Made by a program: the position numbers and the translations under genes. A DNA stretch of 64,000 bases from Acidipila rosea (GTDB taxonomy: Bacteria; Acidobacteriota; Terriglobia; Terriglobales; Acidobacteriaceae), in contig NZ_SMGK01000001.1 of the NCBI RefSeq assembly GCF_004339725.1, positions 1,116,001 through 1,180,000 on the forward strand. Reading direction: 5' to 3'. The notes below the pieces were generated by a model. That model saw only the letters and a program-made list of their open reading frames with translations. It was not told where the DNA came from and did not search any database. Numbering within the stretch: the stretch's first letter is position 1; every line of letters starts with the position of its first letter. Shown piece by piece: positions 16,362-26,800 of the stretch.

Positions 16362-17429
16362 TCAAGAGAGCAGATGTTTCTCTCCCGGTGGCCCCTTCAG
16401 CGCCAGCCTCAGCACTGTCGCCGCCACCCGATCTGCCGCATGCCGCAGCACGTCGCCCTCATCCGCAAAATCGCCCGTAATGCAGCGGATGCCCATTGCT
16501 TCGATGCGCTCCGTGTCGGCCACGATCTGTTCCGCCTCTTCTGCCGCGTACCGCTCCCGCAGCGCAGCGGAGACCGGCGCTGTATTCACCAGCGCATAGT
16601 CGAAGATGGGTTCTCCGGCATGCTCGTAGATGCGCTCGATATGCTGCGAGGCCGTCAGGTGCAGGCTCTCGTTGGCCTGGGTCATCAGGTTGCAGATGTA
16701 CACCCGCGTCGCTTTCGCCCGGCCCAGTGCCTCCGGAATACCTTTCACCAGCAGGTTGGTGATGACGCTGGTAAAGAGGGAGCCGGGTCCAATCGTGATC
16801 AGATCCGCAGACTCGATCGCGGCCAGCGTCTCCGGCAGCGGTTCCACCTCCGCCGGCTCCAGCATCAGCTCCACGATGCGGTGACGGCTTGCCGTAATGT
16901 TCGTCTCCCCGCGCACAATCGAGCCGTCTTCCATCTGCGCCGCCAGCGTCGCATTGGCCATTGTCGCGGGATAGATATGCCCGCGCGTGGCCAGCACTTC
17001 CGCTGCCAGCTTGATCGCCTGGGCGAAGTCGCCCGTCATCTCCGAGAGCGCCGCGACAAACAGGTTCCCGAAGCTGTGACCCTCCAGCTCGCCCCCTGAT
17101 CGAAAGCGGTGACGAAAAAGCTGGGAGATGAGGTGTTCGTCTTCTGAGAGAGCAACCATGCAGTTCCGCAGGTCGCCGGGCGGCAGCATGTTGAAGTCTT
17201 TCCGCAGACGCCCGCTGGAGCCGCCATCGTCGGTCACCGTCACCACCGCCGCAAGATCGCTGATCAGGCTGCCGGCGTCCGCTGTGCTCGACGCATGAGC
17301 GGAGGCGACATAGTGCTTGAAGCCGCGCAGCAGTGTTGATAGCCCGGTGCCACCGCCGAGCGTCACGACTCTCAGTTGGGATTCGTGGCGCTCGCGTGCG
17401 GCGTCCTGAGCCAGGGAAGCAGTCTTCAT
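16362..17429 (-). CDS. yvcK: YvcK/CofD-like gluconeogenesis factor (UPF0052)
   Basis: A 355-residue protein of the YvcK family. It opens after a short tail with LRVVTLGGGTGLSTLLRGFK (nucleotide-binding loop) and carries AAVVTVTDDGGSSGRLRKDF, MLPPGDLRNCMVALS, ESADLITIGPGSLFTSVITNLLVKGI and YICNLMTQANES, all family signatures. In other bacteria YvcK binds UDP-sugars and affects cell-wall synthesis and growth on gluconeogenic carbon. Here it is placed directly upstream of an RsbW-like kinase and STAS pair, an arrangement that hints at shared control. It reads as complete. Confidence 0.93.
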   Translation of the reverse strand: MKTASLAQDAARERHESQLRVVTLGGGTGLSTLLRGFKHYVASAHASSTADAGSLISDLAAVVTVTDDGGSSGRLRKDFNMLPPGDLRNCMVALSEDEHLISQLFRHRFRSGGELEGHSFGNLFVAALSEMTGDFAQAIKLAAEVLATRGHIYPATMANATLAAQMEDGSIVRGETNITASRHRIVELMLEPAEVEPLPETLAAIESADLITIGPGSLFTSVITNLLVKGIPEALGRAKATRVYICNLMTQANESLHLTASQHIERIYEHAGEPIFDYALVNTAPVSAALRERYAAEEAEQIVADTERIEAMGIRCITGDFADEGDVLRHAADRVAATVLRLALKGPPGEKHLLS

Positions 17430-17471
17430 GAAGTGCTTTCAGTGTAGCGCGCAGCCCTCGCCGGGCCGTCG

Positions 17472-18026
17472 CTATTCAGGATAAAGCAGTTCCGTGAAGC
17501 GCGGATCGTCGGCCATATCCTGAAAGTCATTGTCCGTGCGCGCCTGGATTCGATTGCGAGGATTCAGGTCGATCGCGCGGGTCAGATGGCTCAGGCACTC
17601 TTCCGCCTGCCCGGTGATGCTGTCCAGAATCGCCAGTCCGTAGTGCGCGTAATCGGCCTGCTCTTTCTTTTTCAGGATCGCTTCGAGCTGGTCGCGTGCG
17701 TCTTCATAGTCACCCGTGTTCAGCAGCGAAATGGCATAGTCGTACTGTTCTTCGAGCGTGTCGAATCTGAGGGGCGACCGTTGGACGCTGCGTTCGCAGG
17801 CCAGCAGGTAAGTGCGTATGCGATCGTCAAGTTCGGGCGGTGCAGACGGGGCAAGCGCCTCGAAGACCACACGAGCCTTTTCGAACTTGCCCTCCTGCAT
17901 CAACTGCATCGCAGTCTGGTATTTTTCCAGCGCCTGCTGCCGTTCAGCATTTACGGCGGGCCGCACCTTTCCTGCTATGGTGCGGGGCGTGCGTCGAGAG
18001 CCAGTCGCAGAGCGTGTTTCGTGCAT
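17472..18026 (-). CDS. Small tetratricopeptide-repeat protein
   Basis: A 184-residue protein. Two or three TPR units are visible: EKYQTAMQLMQEGKFEKARVVFEAL, EQYDYAISLLNTGDYEDARDQLEAIL and YAHYGLAILDSITGQAEECLSHLTRAIDLNPRN, described here as successive repeats. The first 25 residues are basic and disordered-looking. No signal peptide, so it is probably cytoplasmic and mediates protein contacts. It is the first gene of the leftward run that continues into yvcK 42 bp later. The specific role is unknown, and the start codon lacks a clear ribosome site. Confidence 0.8.
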   Translation of the reverse strand: MHETRSATGSRRTPRTIAGKVRPAVNAERQQALEKYQTAMQLMQEGKFEKARVVFEALAPSAPPELDDRIRTYLLACERSVQRSPLRFDTLEEQYDYAISLLNTGDYEDARDQLEAILKKKEQADYAHYGLAILDSITGQAEECLSHLTRAIDLNPRNRIQARTDNDFQDMADDPRFTELLYPE

Positions 18027-18214
18027 ATCAGCGCATCCTTCTCGGTTGGAGAGAGCGTGGAAAGCCTGGCGCCCATGGCGCTCGTTTCAGACATTCCCTA
18101 TGACCTCGTTTTTATACGCAGAAGCCGGTGCTGCGTCAAATTCCGTCCGCTTCTACCCAGTCTGTTCATCAGTCCGGCAGTCAAGACTATGATGCTCGCG
18201 AAGGAGAATCGAGA

Positions 18215-19081
18215 GTGTATCGTGTATTCCTCACCATCCTATGCCTTTCGCTGTCGTGTGTCTGCCGGGCGCAATCCACGCTCTCCCCGCAATGGGAAGA
18301 GCTGACCGCTGCCGATTTTGCAGCCGCTATCCATCAATCCAAAGGCGTCTGCGTTCTCCCCTTCGGCATCATCGAAAAGCACGGACCGCATCTGCCCCTC
18401 GGCACCGACCTGCTCAACGTTCGCTACGTCACGGCGCGCGCTGCCAAAGAAGAATACGCAGTCGTCTTTCCCGCCTATTACTTCGGTCAGATCGGTGAAG
18501 CCAGGCACCAGCCCGGAACTCTGGCCTACAGTGCCAACATGCAGCTCAGCCTTCTGCAGGAAACCACCGATGAGATGGGCCGCAACGGCTGCACGAAGAT
18601 CATTATCGTCAACGGGCACGGAGGCAATGAAAACCTGCTTCCGTACTTCGCTCAAACACAGATGCAGTCACCCCACAGCTATGTTGTCTACGTCTACTGG
18701 TGGAGTCACAACCAGCCCGGCCGTCCCGCTGAGCATTCCACCGTTGATATGCACGCAGGCGAGTCCGAAACCTCGCACATCATGGTTTCGCATCCTGAGC
18801 TCTTGCACATGGATCGCGTCCCCAGCGAGTCCGGGGCCGATCAGAAGCGGCTTCATCTGCCCGATGGCGTCTATACCGGTATCTGGTGGTATGCCCGCTT
18901 CCCCAACCATTACGCCGGAGATGCTTCGCATGCCAACCTTGCTCTCGGCAAATCCGACATGGACGCCTGGATCAAGGGCATAGCCGATGTCATCCGCGCA
19001 GTGAAGGCAGATGACGAAAGCCTCAAGCTGCAGAACCAATTCTTTCAGGAGTCGCAGCACCCGCTCGACACGCCCCAGTAG
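18215..19081 (+). CDS. Exported creatininase-family amidohydrolase
   Basis: I start this at a GTG at 18215 because it follows AAGGAG by 8 nt and gives a signal peptide (about residues 1-20, ending CVCRA). An upstream ATG would put a polar 29-residue tail in front. The mature part is a creatininase-family domain with the metal-binding motifs GIIEKHGPHLPLGTDLL, IIVNGHGGNENLL and MHAGESETS. Members include creatinine amidohydrolase and enzymes of cofactor biosynthesis (MftE type). Secretion argues for an extracytoplasmic hydrolase; its substrate is not predictable. It stands between the TPR gene (divergent) and the DUF4254 gene (convergent). Confidence 0.87.
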   Translation: MYRVFLTILCLSLSCVCRAQSTLSPQWEELTAADFAAAIHQSKGVCVLPFGIIEKHGPHLPLGTDLLNVRYVTARAAKEEYAVVFPAYYFGQIGEARHQPGTLAYSANMQLSLLQETTDEMGRNGCTKIIIVNGHGGNENLLPYFAQTQMQSPHSYVVYVYWWSHNQPGRPAEHSTVDMHAGESETSHIMVSHPELLHMDRVPSESGADQKRLHLPDGVYTGIWWYARFPNHYAGDASHANLALGKSDMDAWIKGIADVIRAVKADDESLKLQNQFFQESQHPLDTPQ

Positions 19082-19093
19082 GGAACTGAGCCC

Positions 19094-19693
19094 TCAGCTC
19101 TTCCTGTAAATGGCAGGGTTCAGCTGCGGATCGTTATACATCTTCAGCTGACGATAAACCTTGAAGCGTCTCTCGCCCGCGAGCACTTGCCGCCACAGTT
19201 CATCCAGGCAGGCGGCAAGGTCGCTTCGCTGCTCCACCAGCACGCGCTGTCGTTCCCGGTTCCGCTCAGCGTGGCCGGGCGGCGCGTCCGGGCGGCTCAT
19301 CTGCTCTGCGGTGTGATAAATCTTCAGCGCCAGGATCGACAGCCGATCGATCATCAACCCAGGGCTCTCCGAGTGCAGCGTAGCCTCCGGCTCAGGAAGC
19401 CTCCGTGAGGCCAGATCCTGGAGCAGCAGTTCATCGCAGCGCTCCGTCAGGTCATTTCGTCGTTGATTGATGCGGTCAATCGAACGCTTCACCGCGGCAA
19501 TTTCACCATCGGTCGCTAACGGCGCGCGAGCGCGATCCTCCGTATGCCACAGCTCAAAATTGGCCAGGTGCTGAGCGGCTGCCGCTGCAGAAAAATCGTG
19601 CGCAGGCAGCTCGCCGGGTGGCAGGACACGATGCCACTCCGCCGTCAGCCGGTCGTGCATCACAATAAGTTCGTTCGCAGAGAGCTCAATCAT
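19094..19693 (-). CDS. DUF4254 family protein
   Basis: A 199-residue mostly helical protein starting [20 protein letters not shown]. The DUF4254 pattern is clear: an N-terminal [20 protein letters not shown] block, a central helix [21 protein letters not shown], then [21 protein letters not shown] and ending with [19 protein letters not shown]. The family occurs near surface-glycan genes in several phyla, but no biochemical role is established as far as I know. It is transcribed divergently from the ATP-grasp/galT pair. A much longer leftward frame covering 19094-20998 is open by chance antisense to the ATP-grasp gene and is not the gene start. Confidence 0.85.
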   Translation of the reverse strand: MIELSANELIVMHDRLTAEWHRVLPPGELPAHDFSAAAAAQHLANFELWHTEDRARAPLATDGEIAAVKRSIDRINQRRNDLTERCDELLLQDLASRRLPEPEATLHSESPGLMIDRLSILALKIYHTAEQMSRPDAPPGHAERNRERQRVLVEQRSDLAACLDELWRQVLAGERRFKVYRQLKMYNDPQLNPAIYRKS

Positions 19694-19765
19694 AAGTAAA
19701 ACAGCCGATGGGTGGCGGTGCCTCCTTATGGTAGAACTAACCGCAGTGAAAATGGGCGCAGATCT

Positions 19766-20971
19766 ATGACGATGGACCGACGTGAGACGATCTTTTGCAT
19801 CTCGACCTATGAAAAGGGACAGGCCTTTCTGCGCCAGTGCGCTGCAATGGGCTGCCGCGTCATCCTGCTTACCGTCGATAAGCTGCGTCATGCCGACTGG
19901 CCGCTGGATGCCCTCGAGGAGCTGATCACCATGCCCGAGGGGTTGACCCTCGAGCAGCTGACCAACACCGTCACCTATCTTGCCCGCAGCCGAAAATTCG
20001 ACCGCATCGTAGCCCTCGACGAGTTTGATATGGAGGCCGCCGCGCATCTGCGGGAACACATGCGCATCCCCGGCATGGGCCGCACCACTACGACTCACTT
20101 TCGCGACAAGCTCACCATGCGCGATGTAGCTGAACGCGCAGGCGTCCTCGTCCCGGAGTTCGTCCCCATCCTTAACTACGACGAGCTGCGCGCCTACATG
20201 GCCAGCGTTCCCGCTCCCTGGGTTCTCAAGCCCCGCTCCGAGGCCTCCGCCATCGGCATCAGAAAGGTCCACGACTCCGAGCAGCTCTGGCGCATCCTGG
20301 ACGATCTTGGCGACCGCCAAAGCTTCTATCTGCTGGAGCAGTTCATCCCCGGCCACATCTTCCATGTTGACGCCATCACCAGCGAGCGCCATGTCGTTTT
20401 TTCCACGGTTTGTGGTTACGGCAAGCCGCCGATGCAGGTCATGCATGAGGGAGGTGTCTTCACCACTCGCGTCCTGGACCGCAGCTCGCACGACTCTGAG
20501 GAACTCACGGCCCTCAACGCACATCTCATGCCTGCCATGGGGCTGCTTCGTGGCGTCTCCCACGCCGAATATATCCGTGCCGAAGACGGCCGCTACTACT
20601 TCCTTGAGGCTGCCGCCCGTGTGGGGGGCGCCTTCATCGCCGAGGTGGTTGAATACGCCACCGGCGTCAACCTCTGGGCGGAATGGGCGCGCATCGAGGT
20701 CTGCTCCCTTCGCGGAGACCCCTACACCCTGCCGCCTGTCAACGCCCTTTACTCCGGCAGCGTACTCTGCCTCGCGCGCACCGCTGAGCCGGATACGACC
20801 GCTTTCGATGCGCCGGAGATCGTCTTCCGCATGAAAAAGCATCACCACGCAGGACTCATCCTGCAGTCGCCCAACCCTCAACGGGTCGAGTCCCTCCTCG
20901 AAGACTACAGTCAGCGCTTCGCAGAAGAGTATCTGGCCTCCGCTCCCGTCCCCGATAAACCGACCGATTGA
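19766..20971 (+). CDS. ATP-grasp domain carboxylate ligase-like protein
   Basis: A 401-residue protein from the ATG at 19766. The N-terminal Rossmann-like domain ([35 protein letters not shown]) is followed by an ATP-grasp fold: [24 protein letters not shown], the nucleotide lysine in [31 protein letters not shown], and the metal-site region [18 protein letters not shown]. Such enzymes join carboxylates to amines or similar nucleophiles via acyl phosphates. The closest functional class is not identifiable by reading. It ends 11 bp before the galT start, so both are likely one operon. No strong ribosome site precedes the chosen ATG, and the start may be off by a few codons. Confidence 0.85.
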   Translation: MTMDRRETIFCISTYEKGQAFLRQCAAMGCRVILLTVDKLRHADWPLDALEELITMPEGLTLEQLTNTVTYLARSRKFDRIVALDEFDMEAAAHLREHMRIPGMGRTTTTHFRDKLTMRDVAERAGVLVPEFVPILNYDELRAYMASVPAPWVLKPRSEASAIGIRKVHDSEQLWRILDDLGDRQSFYLLEQFIPGHIFHVDAITSERHVVFSTVCGYGKPPMQVMHEGGVFTTRVLDRSSHDSEELTALNAHLMPAMGLLRGVSHAEYIRAEDGRYYFLEAAARVGGAFIAEVVEYATGVNLWAEWARIEVCSLRGDPYTLPPVNALYSGSVLCLARTAEPDTTAFDAPEIVFRMKKHHHAGLILQSPNPQRVESLLEDYSQRFAEEYLASAPVPDKPTD

Positions 20972-20982
20972 AAGGAACTCTG

Positions 20983-22020
20983 GTGTCTGATCTGGCATTT
21001 CCGCATCGCCGCTACAATCCCCTCCGCCGGGAGTGGGTCCTCGTCTCTCCGCATCGGACCCAGCGCCCCTGGCAGGGCGAAGTCAATCAAGCCTCCGGCT
21101 TCTCCGATCTGCATTATGATCCGCAGTGCTACCTCTGCCCGGGAAACACCCGCGCTGGCGGCCATACCAACCCTTCCTATGAAAGCGTATTCATCTTTGA
21201 CAATGACTACGCCGCCCTGCTGCCTGACTCGCCTGCGCCCGGCGCTACCGCCTCTCCGTTGCTGCGCGCTGAGGCCGAGCGGGGCCGCTGCCGGGTCGTC
21301 TGCTTCCACCCTGACCACAGCCTCACCCTTGCCCTCATGTCTCATGCTGAGATCGAGGGCGTCGTTGACGCCTGGACCGCCCAGTACAACGAACTCTGCG
21401 CCCTCCCTCAGACCGGCTACGTGCAGATCTTCGAGAACCGCGGCGCCATGATGGGCGCCAGCAACCCCCACCCCCACTGCCAGATCTGGGCAACTGAGCA
21501 CGTTCCCGACGAGCCCGCCAAGGAGACCGAGGCCATGCTCGCCTACCGCTCCGAGCACGGCTCCTGTCTCCTCTGCGACTATCAGAAGACTGAGGCGGGG
21601 CAGGGAACCCGTATCGTTGCCGAAAATGACGAGTTCCTCGTTGTGGTTCCGTGGTGGGCAGTCTGGCCCTTTGAAACCCTGGTGATCGCCCGGCAGCATC
21701 TCCGCTCCCTCGCCGATTTCACCCAGTCCCAGCGCGCGGCCCTGGCCGATATCCTCAAGCAGACCACCGTCCGCTATGACAACCTCTTCGAGACCAGCTT
21801 CCCTTACACCATGGGCTTCCACCAGGCGCCCTGCAAAGGCGGCGATCACGAGGAGTGGCACTTCCACGCGCACTACTACCCGCCGCTTCTGCGCTCGGCT
21901 ACCGTCCGTAAGTTTATGGTGGGATTTGAGATGCTGGGCATGCCGCAGCGCGACATTACCCCTGAGAGTGCAGCCGAACGGCTGCGTGCTGTGTCTGATA
22001 CTCACTTCACCCGGCGCTAG
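20983..22020 (+). CDS. galT: Galactose-1-phosphate uridylyltransferase
   Basis: A 345-residue GalT. I use the GTG at 20983, 7 nt after AAGGA, rather than a TTG five codons upstream that overlaps the previous stop. Family motifs: the [17 protein letters not shown] opening, a CYLCPG zinc-binding pair, [20 protein letters not shown] with the catalytic HPH-C-Q site, CLLCDY, and the C-terminal [13 protein letters not shown]. GalT exchanges UMP between UDP-glucose and galactose-1-phosphate in the Leloir pathway. galK and galE are not in the window. The upstream ATP-grasp gene is an unusual neighbour. Confidence 0.95.
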   Translation: MSDLAFPHRRYNPLRREWVLVSPHRTQRPWQGEVNQASGFSDLHYDPQCYLCPGNTRAGGHTNPSYESVFIFDNDYAALLPDSPAPGATASPLLRAEAERGRCRVVCFHPDHSLTLALMSHAEIEGVVDAWTAQYNELCALPQTGYVQIFENRGAMMGASNPHPHCQIWATEHVPDEPAKETEAMLAYRSEHGSCLLCDYQKTEAGQGTRIVAENDEFLVVVPWWAVWPFETLVIARQHLRSLADFTQSQRAALADILKQTTVRYDNLFETSFPYTMGFHQAPCKGGDHEEWHFHAHYYPPLLRSATVRKFMVGFEMLGMPQRDITPESAAERLRAVSDTHFTRR

Positions 22021-22025
22021 CCGGG

Positions 22026-22101
22026 TGGTGAGCTCGCTGGGGCTCGAACCCAGGACCCACGCCTTAAAAGGGCGATGCTCTACCAACTGAGCTACGAGCT
22101 C
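22026..22101 (-). tRNA. tRNA-Lys (anticodon TTT)
   Basis: On the minus strand GAGCTCG (from 22101) pairs with CGAGCTC, followed by discriminator A and encoded CCA ending at 22026, 76 nt in all. The anticodon loop CTTTTAA gives TTT for lysine. The D arm (GCTCAGTTGGTAGAGC) and T arm (CTGGGTTCGAGCCCCAG) are perfect. It lies directly after galT on the opposite strand. The 27-43 pair at the base of the anticodon stem is a mismatch. Confidence 0.97.
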
Positions 22102-22466
22102 ACGTCACTACTTCTCTACTCAAAAATATCACAGCGATACCGCAAATGCAGGTAACCTTCCAGCAGGGTTACCTGTGTGCGGTCTCGCCTGCATCTGCCC
22201 GGCCTTCAGGGTGACCAGCGGTGCATGCAGGAGGAACCGGCCCGAAGCTGTTACCAGGCCACAAGTCTCTGGAGGTAAATAGGTTAAAGTCGCTCTTCCG
22301 GAGGATAGATATGCAACGGAGGAGCATACATCTGGCCCATCAGTGTTATTGCGGTGCACATCGCCTGACATTACTCTTGCTGTTAAATCCCCCGCGATGC
22401 AGCAACCTGAACGAGCGTGAAGCGCGGCTCTACAGGAGATTTTTAAGTAAGGAAGAGGTCAGGGTA
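22102..22466 (+). promoter_or_regulatory. Upstream region of the cellulose operon, with hairpin and alternative start
   Basis: A 9-bp perfect stem (CAGGTAACC 22149-22157, GGTTACCTG 22167-22175) lies early in this 365-bp region. Further on, GGAGG at 22300-22304 sits about 6 nt before an ATG at 22311. That ATG is in frame with bcsQ and would add 52 residues. The sequence does not match the c-di-GMP riboswitch consensus that I would recognise. Promoter boxes are not obvious. Confidence 0.45.
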
Positions 22467-23804
22467 ATGACGGAAAGTCAGTCCGGCAAGGAACCGCAGC
22501 AGCCCCCCGCAGATATCGCCACACTCTATTCCTGGGCAAACATGCACGGCGTCAAGTACCGCGATTTCGGGGACTCCCGTCAGCAGGTACGGGCCCAGAA
22601 TCGCCATCGCGCGCAGAGCGAGCAGGATGCTCTCGCCCGTGAGGCTGTTGAGAAGGTCGCGCAGGAAAACTCCGGTCAGATTCCGGTTCCTGAGGCGCCC
22701 GTTCCTCTGCCCCCTGCCATTGCCGCTGCTGCTTCCGAACGAAAGCCGGAGCCTGTCCCTGAACTGCCTTCTGCTCCTCAATTTCCCGCGGTACCGGCCT
22801 TCGCAGCGCCTCGCGCGGTGCGTCCCGCCGCGGGCAGCCAGCCCACGTGGCGTCCCGTGCCGGTGCAGCAGTTCGACTTTGAGGGTGAATCCTCCCGCTG
22901 GCCTGCTGCTCTGGAGCACGATCTATATTCCGACGCCCAGGACACGTTGCAGCAATCCCGCGAAGATGTAGCCTCGCGCTGGTTCGCCTTGAAAGGGGTC
23001 TTCGATCGCGAGGATCATGGAGACCGTCCCGCTGGCCGCAGATCGGAACATCGGGCTCCCGCACTGGCTGTCTTCTCCATCGCCGGAGGCGTTGGCAAGA
23101 CCAGCCTGGTCGCCACCCTCGGCCGCGTCCTCGCGGCGCAGGGTGAGCGCACTCTGTTGGTTGACACGACCTCGTACGGGTTGCTGCCGTTCTACTTCGG
23201 CGCGCGCGACCTCCGTCCGAACACGGTTCGGACTTTCTCCTGCAGCTGCGAAGACCAGCCCGTCAGCGTAGTAAGTCTCGACGTGGAGCGCTTCGGCCGT
23301 GAGAACTCCGAGCGCGACCGCATGATCGACGAGATTCAGCGGGACGCTCGCGGAGTAGGCCGCGTCCTCATCGACGTGCAGACAGGCTCCATGGCCTCCA
23401 TGCGCCGCCTGCTGCGGCTTGATCCCGTCGTGCTCGTTCCTGTTGTGCCTGACATGAATTCAGTGGTCACCCTCCAGGCCCTCAACGCTTTTTTCCATTC
23501 GCAGCAGGACAGCTTCGGGCAGCCGGTGCAACCGTACTTTGTGCTCAATCAGTTTGATGCTGCCGTACCGTTGCATCTTGATGTACGCGAGGTGCTGCGC
23601 AAGCAGCTCGGAGATCGCCTGCTGCCGTTTTCCATCGGACGCAGCTACTCCCTCAGCGAGGCGCTCGCCGAAGGCATGACCGTAGTCGACTACGCTCCCG
23701 GTACGGCTGCGATTGAGGATTTCTCCAACCTGGCCACCTGGCTTCAACAGCTCTCAACATCGAACGCCACGGACTTCCGCGCAACTCGCTGGAGCGAGCG
23801 ATGA
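22467..23804 (+). CDS. bcsQ: BcsQ-like ParA/MinD-type ATPase of the cellulose operon
   Basis: A 445-residue protein from the ATG at 22467 (MTESQSGKEPQQ), preceded by AGGGTA and GGAAGAGG; an in-frame ATG at 22311 with a better-spaced GGAGG is an alternative. Residues 1-195 are a Pro/Ala-rich, probably disordered arm with a conserved-looking patch DIATLYSWANMHGVKYRDF. The C-terminal half is a MinD/ParA-fold ATPase: LAVFSIAGGVGKTSLVATL with Lys211, LLVDTT, VLIDVQTGS and VPVVPDMNSV. The signature lysine that starts deviant Walker A motifs (KGGVGKT) is Ala206 here. BcsQ is thought to help localise the cellulose machinery at the pole. The stop overlaps the bcsAB start (ATGA). Confidence 0.88.
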   Translation: MTESQSGKEPQQPPADIATLYSWANMHGVKYRDFGDSRQQVRAQNRHRAQSEQDALAREAVEKVAQENSGQIPVPEAPVPLPPAIAAAASERKPEPVPELPSAPQFPAVPAFAAPRAVRPAAGSQPTWRPVPVQQFDFEGESSRWPAALEHDLYSDAQDTLQQSREDVASRWFALKGVFDREDHGDRPAGRRSEHRAPALAVFSIAGGVGKTSLVATLGRVLAAQGERTLLVDTTSYGLLPFYFGARDLRPNTVRTFSCSCEDQPVSVVSLDVERFGRENSERDRMIDEIQRDARGVGRVLIDVQTGSMASMRRLLRLDPVVLVPVVPDMNSVVTLQALNAFFHSQQDSFGQPVQPYFVLNQFDAAVPLHLDVREVLRKQLGDRLLPFSIGRSYSLSEALAEGMTVVDYAPGTAAIEDFSNLATWLQQLSTSNATDFRATRWSER

Positions 23805-26800
23805 CGTCAAGGCTCTTCTCCGCGCTTGAATCTGGCGACGGATTTTTCCCCTCCCTGATCCGCTTTCTGCTCATGCTCTCCGGGCTGATCGGCTTTGCTT
23901 TTTTTGCCACCGTGCAGCTCACCTGGCCGCAGCAGGCGGTCATGGGCCTGGTCCTGCTGATCCTTGGCATGTGGCTGGCGCGCTCCTCTGATTCTTATCT
24001 CATCACCCTCACGCTGATGATGATGTCCATGTTCTCCACCGTGCGCTACGCATGGTGGCGCATCGGCACGGTGATCGGCTTCTTCCACGACCCCGGCAAC
24101 AAGTGGGGTCCGCTTGATGCGCTCTTCATCTGGGTCCTGGTCGCTGCCGAGGCCTATGCCTTTGTCATCCTTTTCTTCGGCTATATGCAGACCATCTGGC
24201 CGCTGCGCCGCGCGCCGGTGCCCATGCCTGAGGATCCCGAGGATTGGCCGGATGTTGATCTCGTCATTCCCACGTATAACGAGCCCCTCAGCGTCGTTCG
24301 TTACACCGCGCTGGCTGCGATGAATATCGACTGGCCCTCCGACAGGCTGCACGTCTACATCCTCGACGACGGCAAGCGCGAGGAGTTTCGCCGGTTTGCA
24401 GAAGAGGCCGGCATCGGCTACATGACGCGCGACGACAACGCCCATGCCAAAGCCGGCAACATCAATCGCGCTCTCAAAAAGCTTCATTCGCCTTATGTCG
24501 CGATCTTCGACTGCGACCACGTCCCCACGCGCAGCTTCCTGCAGGTCACCATGGGCTGGTTCCAGCGCGATAAGAACCTCGCGATGCTGCAGACGCCGCA
24601 TCACTTCTACTCGCCTGACCCTTTCGAGCGCAATCTCCATCAGTTCCGCACCATTCCCAATGAAGGCGAGCTCTTTTACGGAATCGTGCAGGACGGCAAC
24701 GACTTCTGGAATGCCACCTTCTTCTGCGGCTCCTGCGCCGTGCTTCGCAGGACGGCTCTGGATGAGATCGGCGGCATCGCCGTCGAGACCGTCACTGAAG
24801 ATGCCCACACCTCGCTGCGCATGCAGATGAATGGCTGGAACACCGCCTACATCAATATTCCGCAGGCCGCCGGCCTCGCCACCGAACGCCTCTCAGGCCA
24901 CGTCAAGCAGCGCATCCGCTGGGCTCGCGGCATGATCCAGATTCTGCGCACGGATAACCCCCTCTTTGCCAAAGGGCTCAAGCTGCCGCAGCGACTCTGC
25001 TACTTCAACGCGATGACCCACTTCATGTACGCGATGCCGCGGCTCATCTTCCTTACCGCGCCGCTCATTTATCTGCTGCTCTCGCACACCAATGTACCCG
25101 GCTACTGGGCTGCCATCTTCGCCTATGCGCTGCCGCACCTTACGCTTTCCAACATCACGAATTCGCGCATCCAGGGCCAGCACAGGCACTCCTTCTGGAA
25201 TGAAATTTACGAGACCGTGCTCTCACCCTACATCCTGCTTCCGACCCTGCTCGCCATGGTCAATCCCAAGCTCGGCAAGTTCAACGTGACTGACAAGGGC
25301 GGTACCGTGAACCGCACCTATTTCGACTCGCGCATCGCCCAGCCCTTCATCGTCATGCTTGTCTTCAACTTCATCGGTCTTCTCTCCGTGCTGCCGCGTT
25401 TCGTTCACATCCCCGGCTTCAACTGGCTGTGGGACGGCACACATCCCGGCACCATCGTGATGAATGCGCTGTGGACCGTCTTCAACATCATCATCCTGGG
25501 TACCGCCACTGCCGTCGCCCGTGAATCGCAGCAGCGTCGCGAGCAGGTACGCATTGCCGTGCAGGTGCCGGCAAAAATCAAGCTTGCGGAGGGAACTCTG
25601 ATCTCTGGCGAAACCATTGACGTGTCGAGCGGCGGCGCTGCCCTCACCATGTCTGAATCTGTCCCGCTCAAAATGGGAGACACAACCCGCATCATTTTCC
25701 CTCTGCACATCGGCGATGCCGATCTGCCCTCGACCGTTGTCGGGCACAGTGGCAACATGCTGCGACTGCAGTTCGACGACCTCACCATCTTTGAAGAGGA
25801 GTTGCTGACGATGGTGCTCTACTCACGTGCTGACACCTGGCTCGGCTGGGGCGAGTCCCGCGAAGCCGATCAGCCTATGCGCAGTTTCTTCCGCATCGTG
25901 CAGTTGTCCGGGCTTGGCCTGCGTGAGGCCTTCAACACCGTTACCTTCCGCAAGCCTAAGAAAGCCAGAAGCCGCAACCTGGCAGTCGAACGCGTAGCTC
26001 CGTTATTGCTGGCCATGGCTCTGCTGGGCGGCGCAGCCTCCACTGCTCGCGCGGCAAACATTCCCACGCCATCGGCCACCGCAACCCAGACCGCGGGCGC
26101 CTTCACCAGCCAGTTCACCTTGAAAGACATCGGTCTATCGCAGCCGCTTGAGATGCGAGGCATTGACAGCCGCCGCGATCTTTCCTTCTCGCTGCCGCAG
26201 AACGAGATTGTCAGGCAGGCCAGCCTCCATGTCATCTATCACTTCTCTCCGGGCCTCATCGCGCACCTCAGCCACATCAAGGTGATGCTCAACGGCACGC
26301 TCTTCGCCACCCTGCAGGCTCCCGAGCCGGGGCCGGATCACGACGCGATCCTCAACGCCACCCTCACCCTGCCGGCTGAGCTGCTGGTGCGCAACAACCA
26401 GCTCTCCTTCGAGTTCATCGGCCACTACGTCATGACCTGTGAGGACCCGGCAAACACCGCTCTCTGGAGCCGCGTCGATAACAACTCCACCATATCGATG
26501 TCTGGCGACATGCTGCCCCTCGCCGATGACCTCAAGGTGTTGCCCCTCCCGTTCTTTGACTCGGCGCTGACCACCCCGCCCGTTGTGCCCATCGTCTTCA
26601 GCGCGCAGCCCTCGGCCAAGGCCCTTGAGGCCGCCGGCATCGTCACCTCCTACTTCGGCATGCTGGGGGATTATCGCGCCATGCGGTTTCCCGTCTCGAT
26701 TGGCTCCATTCCACGCGGCAACGCTATCCTGATCGCCGAGAACTCCGGCACACTGCCCGCCGGCGCCAACCTCCCATCAGTCAACGGCCCCACCCTCGCC

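Noticed and set aside
19094..20998. 634-residue leftward frame extending the DUF4254 gene
   Set aside because: Only the last 199 residues are DUF4254. The rest is antisense to the ATP-grasp gene and is open because of its GC-rich codon use.
20911..22086. 391-residue minus-strand frame opposite galT
   Set aside because: Shadow of galT that also runs into the tRNA-Lys. No family motif.
22102..22310. Possible c-di-GMP riboswitch upstream of the cellulose operon
   Set aside because: A hairpin is present, but the conserved GEMM core and tetraloop-receptor arrangement could not be found.
23807..24808. 333-residue minus-strand frame inside bcsAB
   Set aside because: Antisense to the conserved GT2 domain of BcsA.
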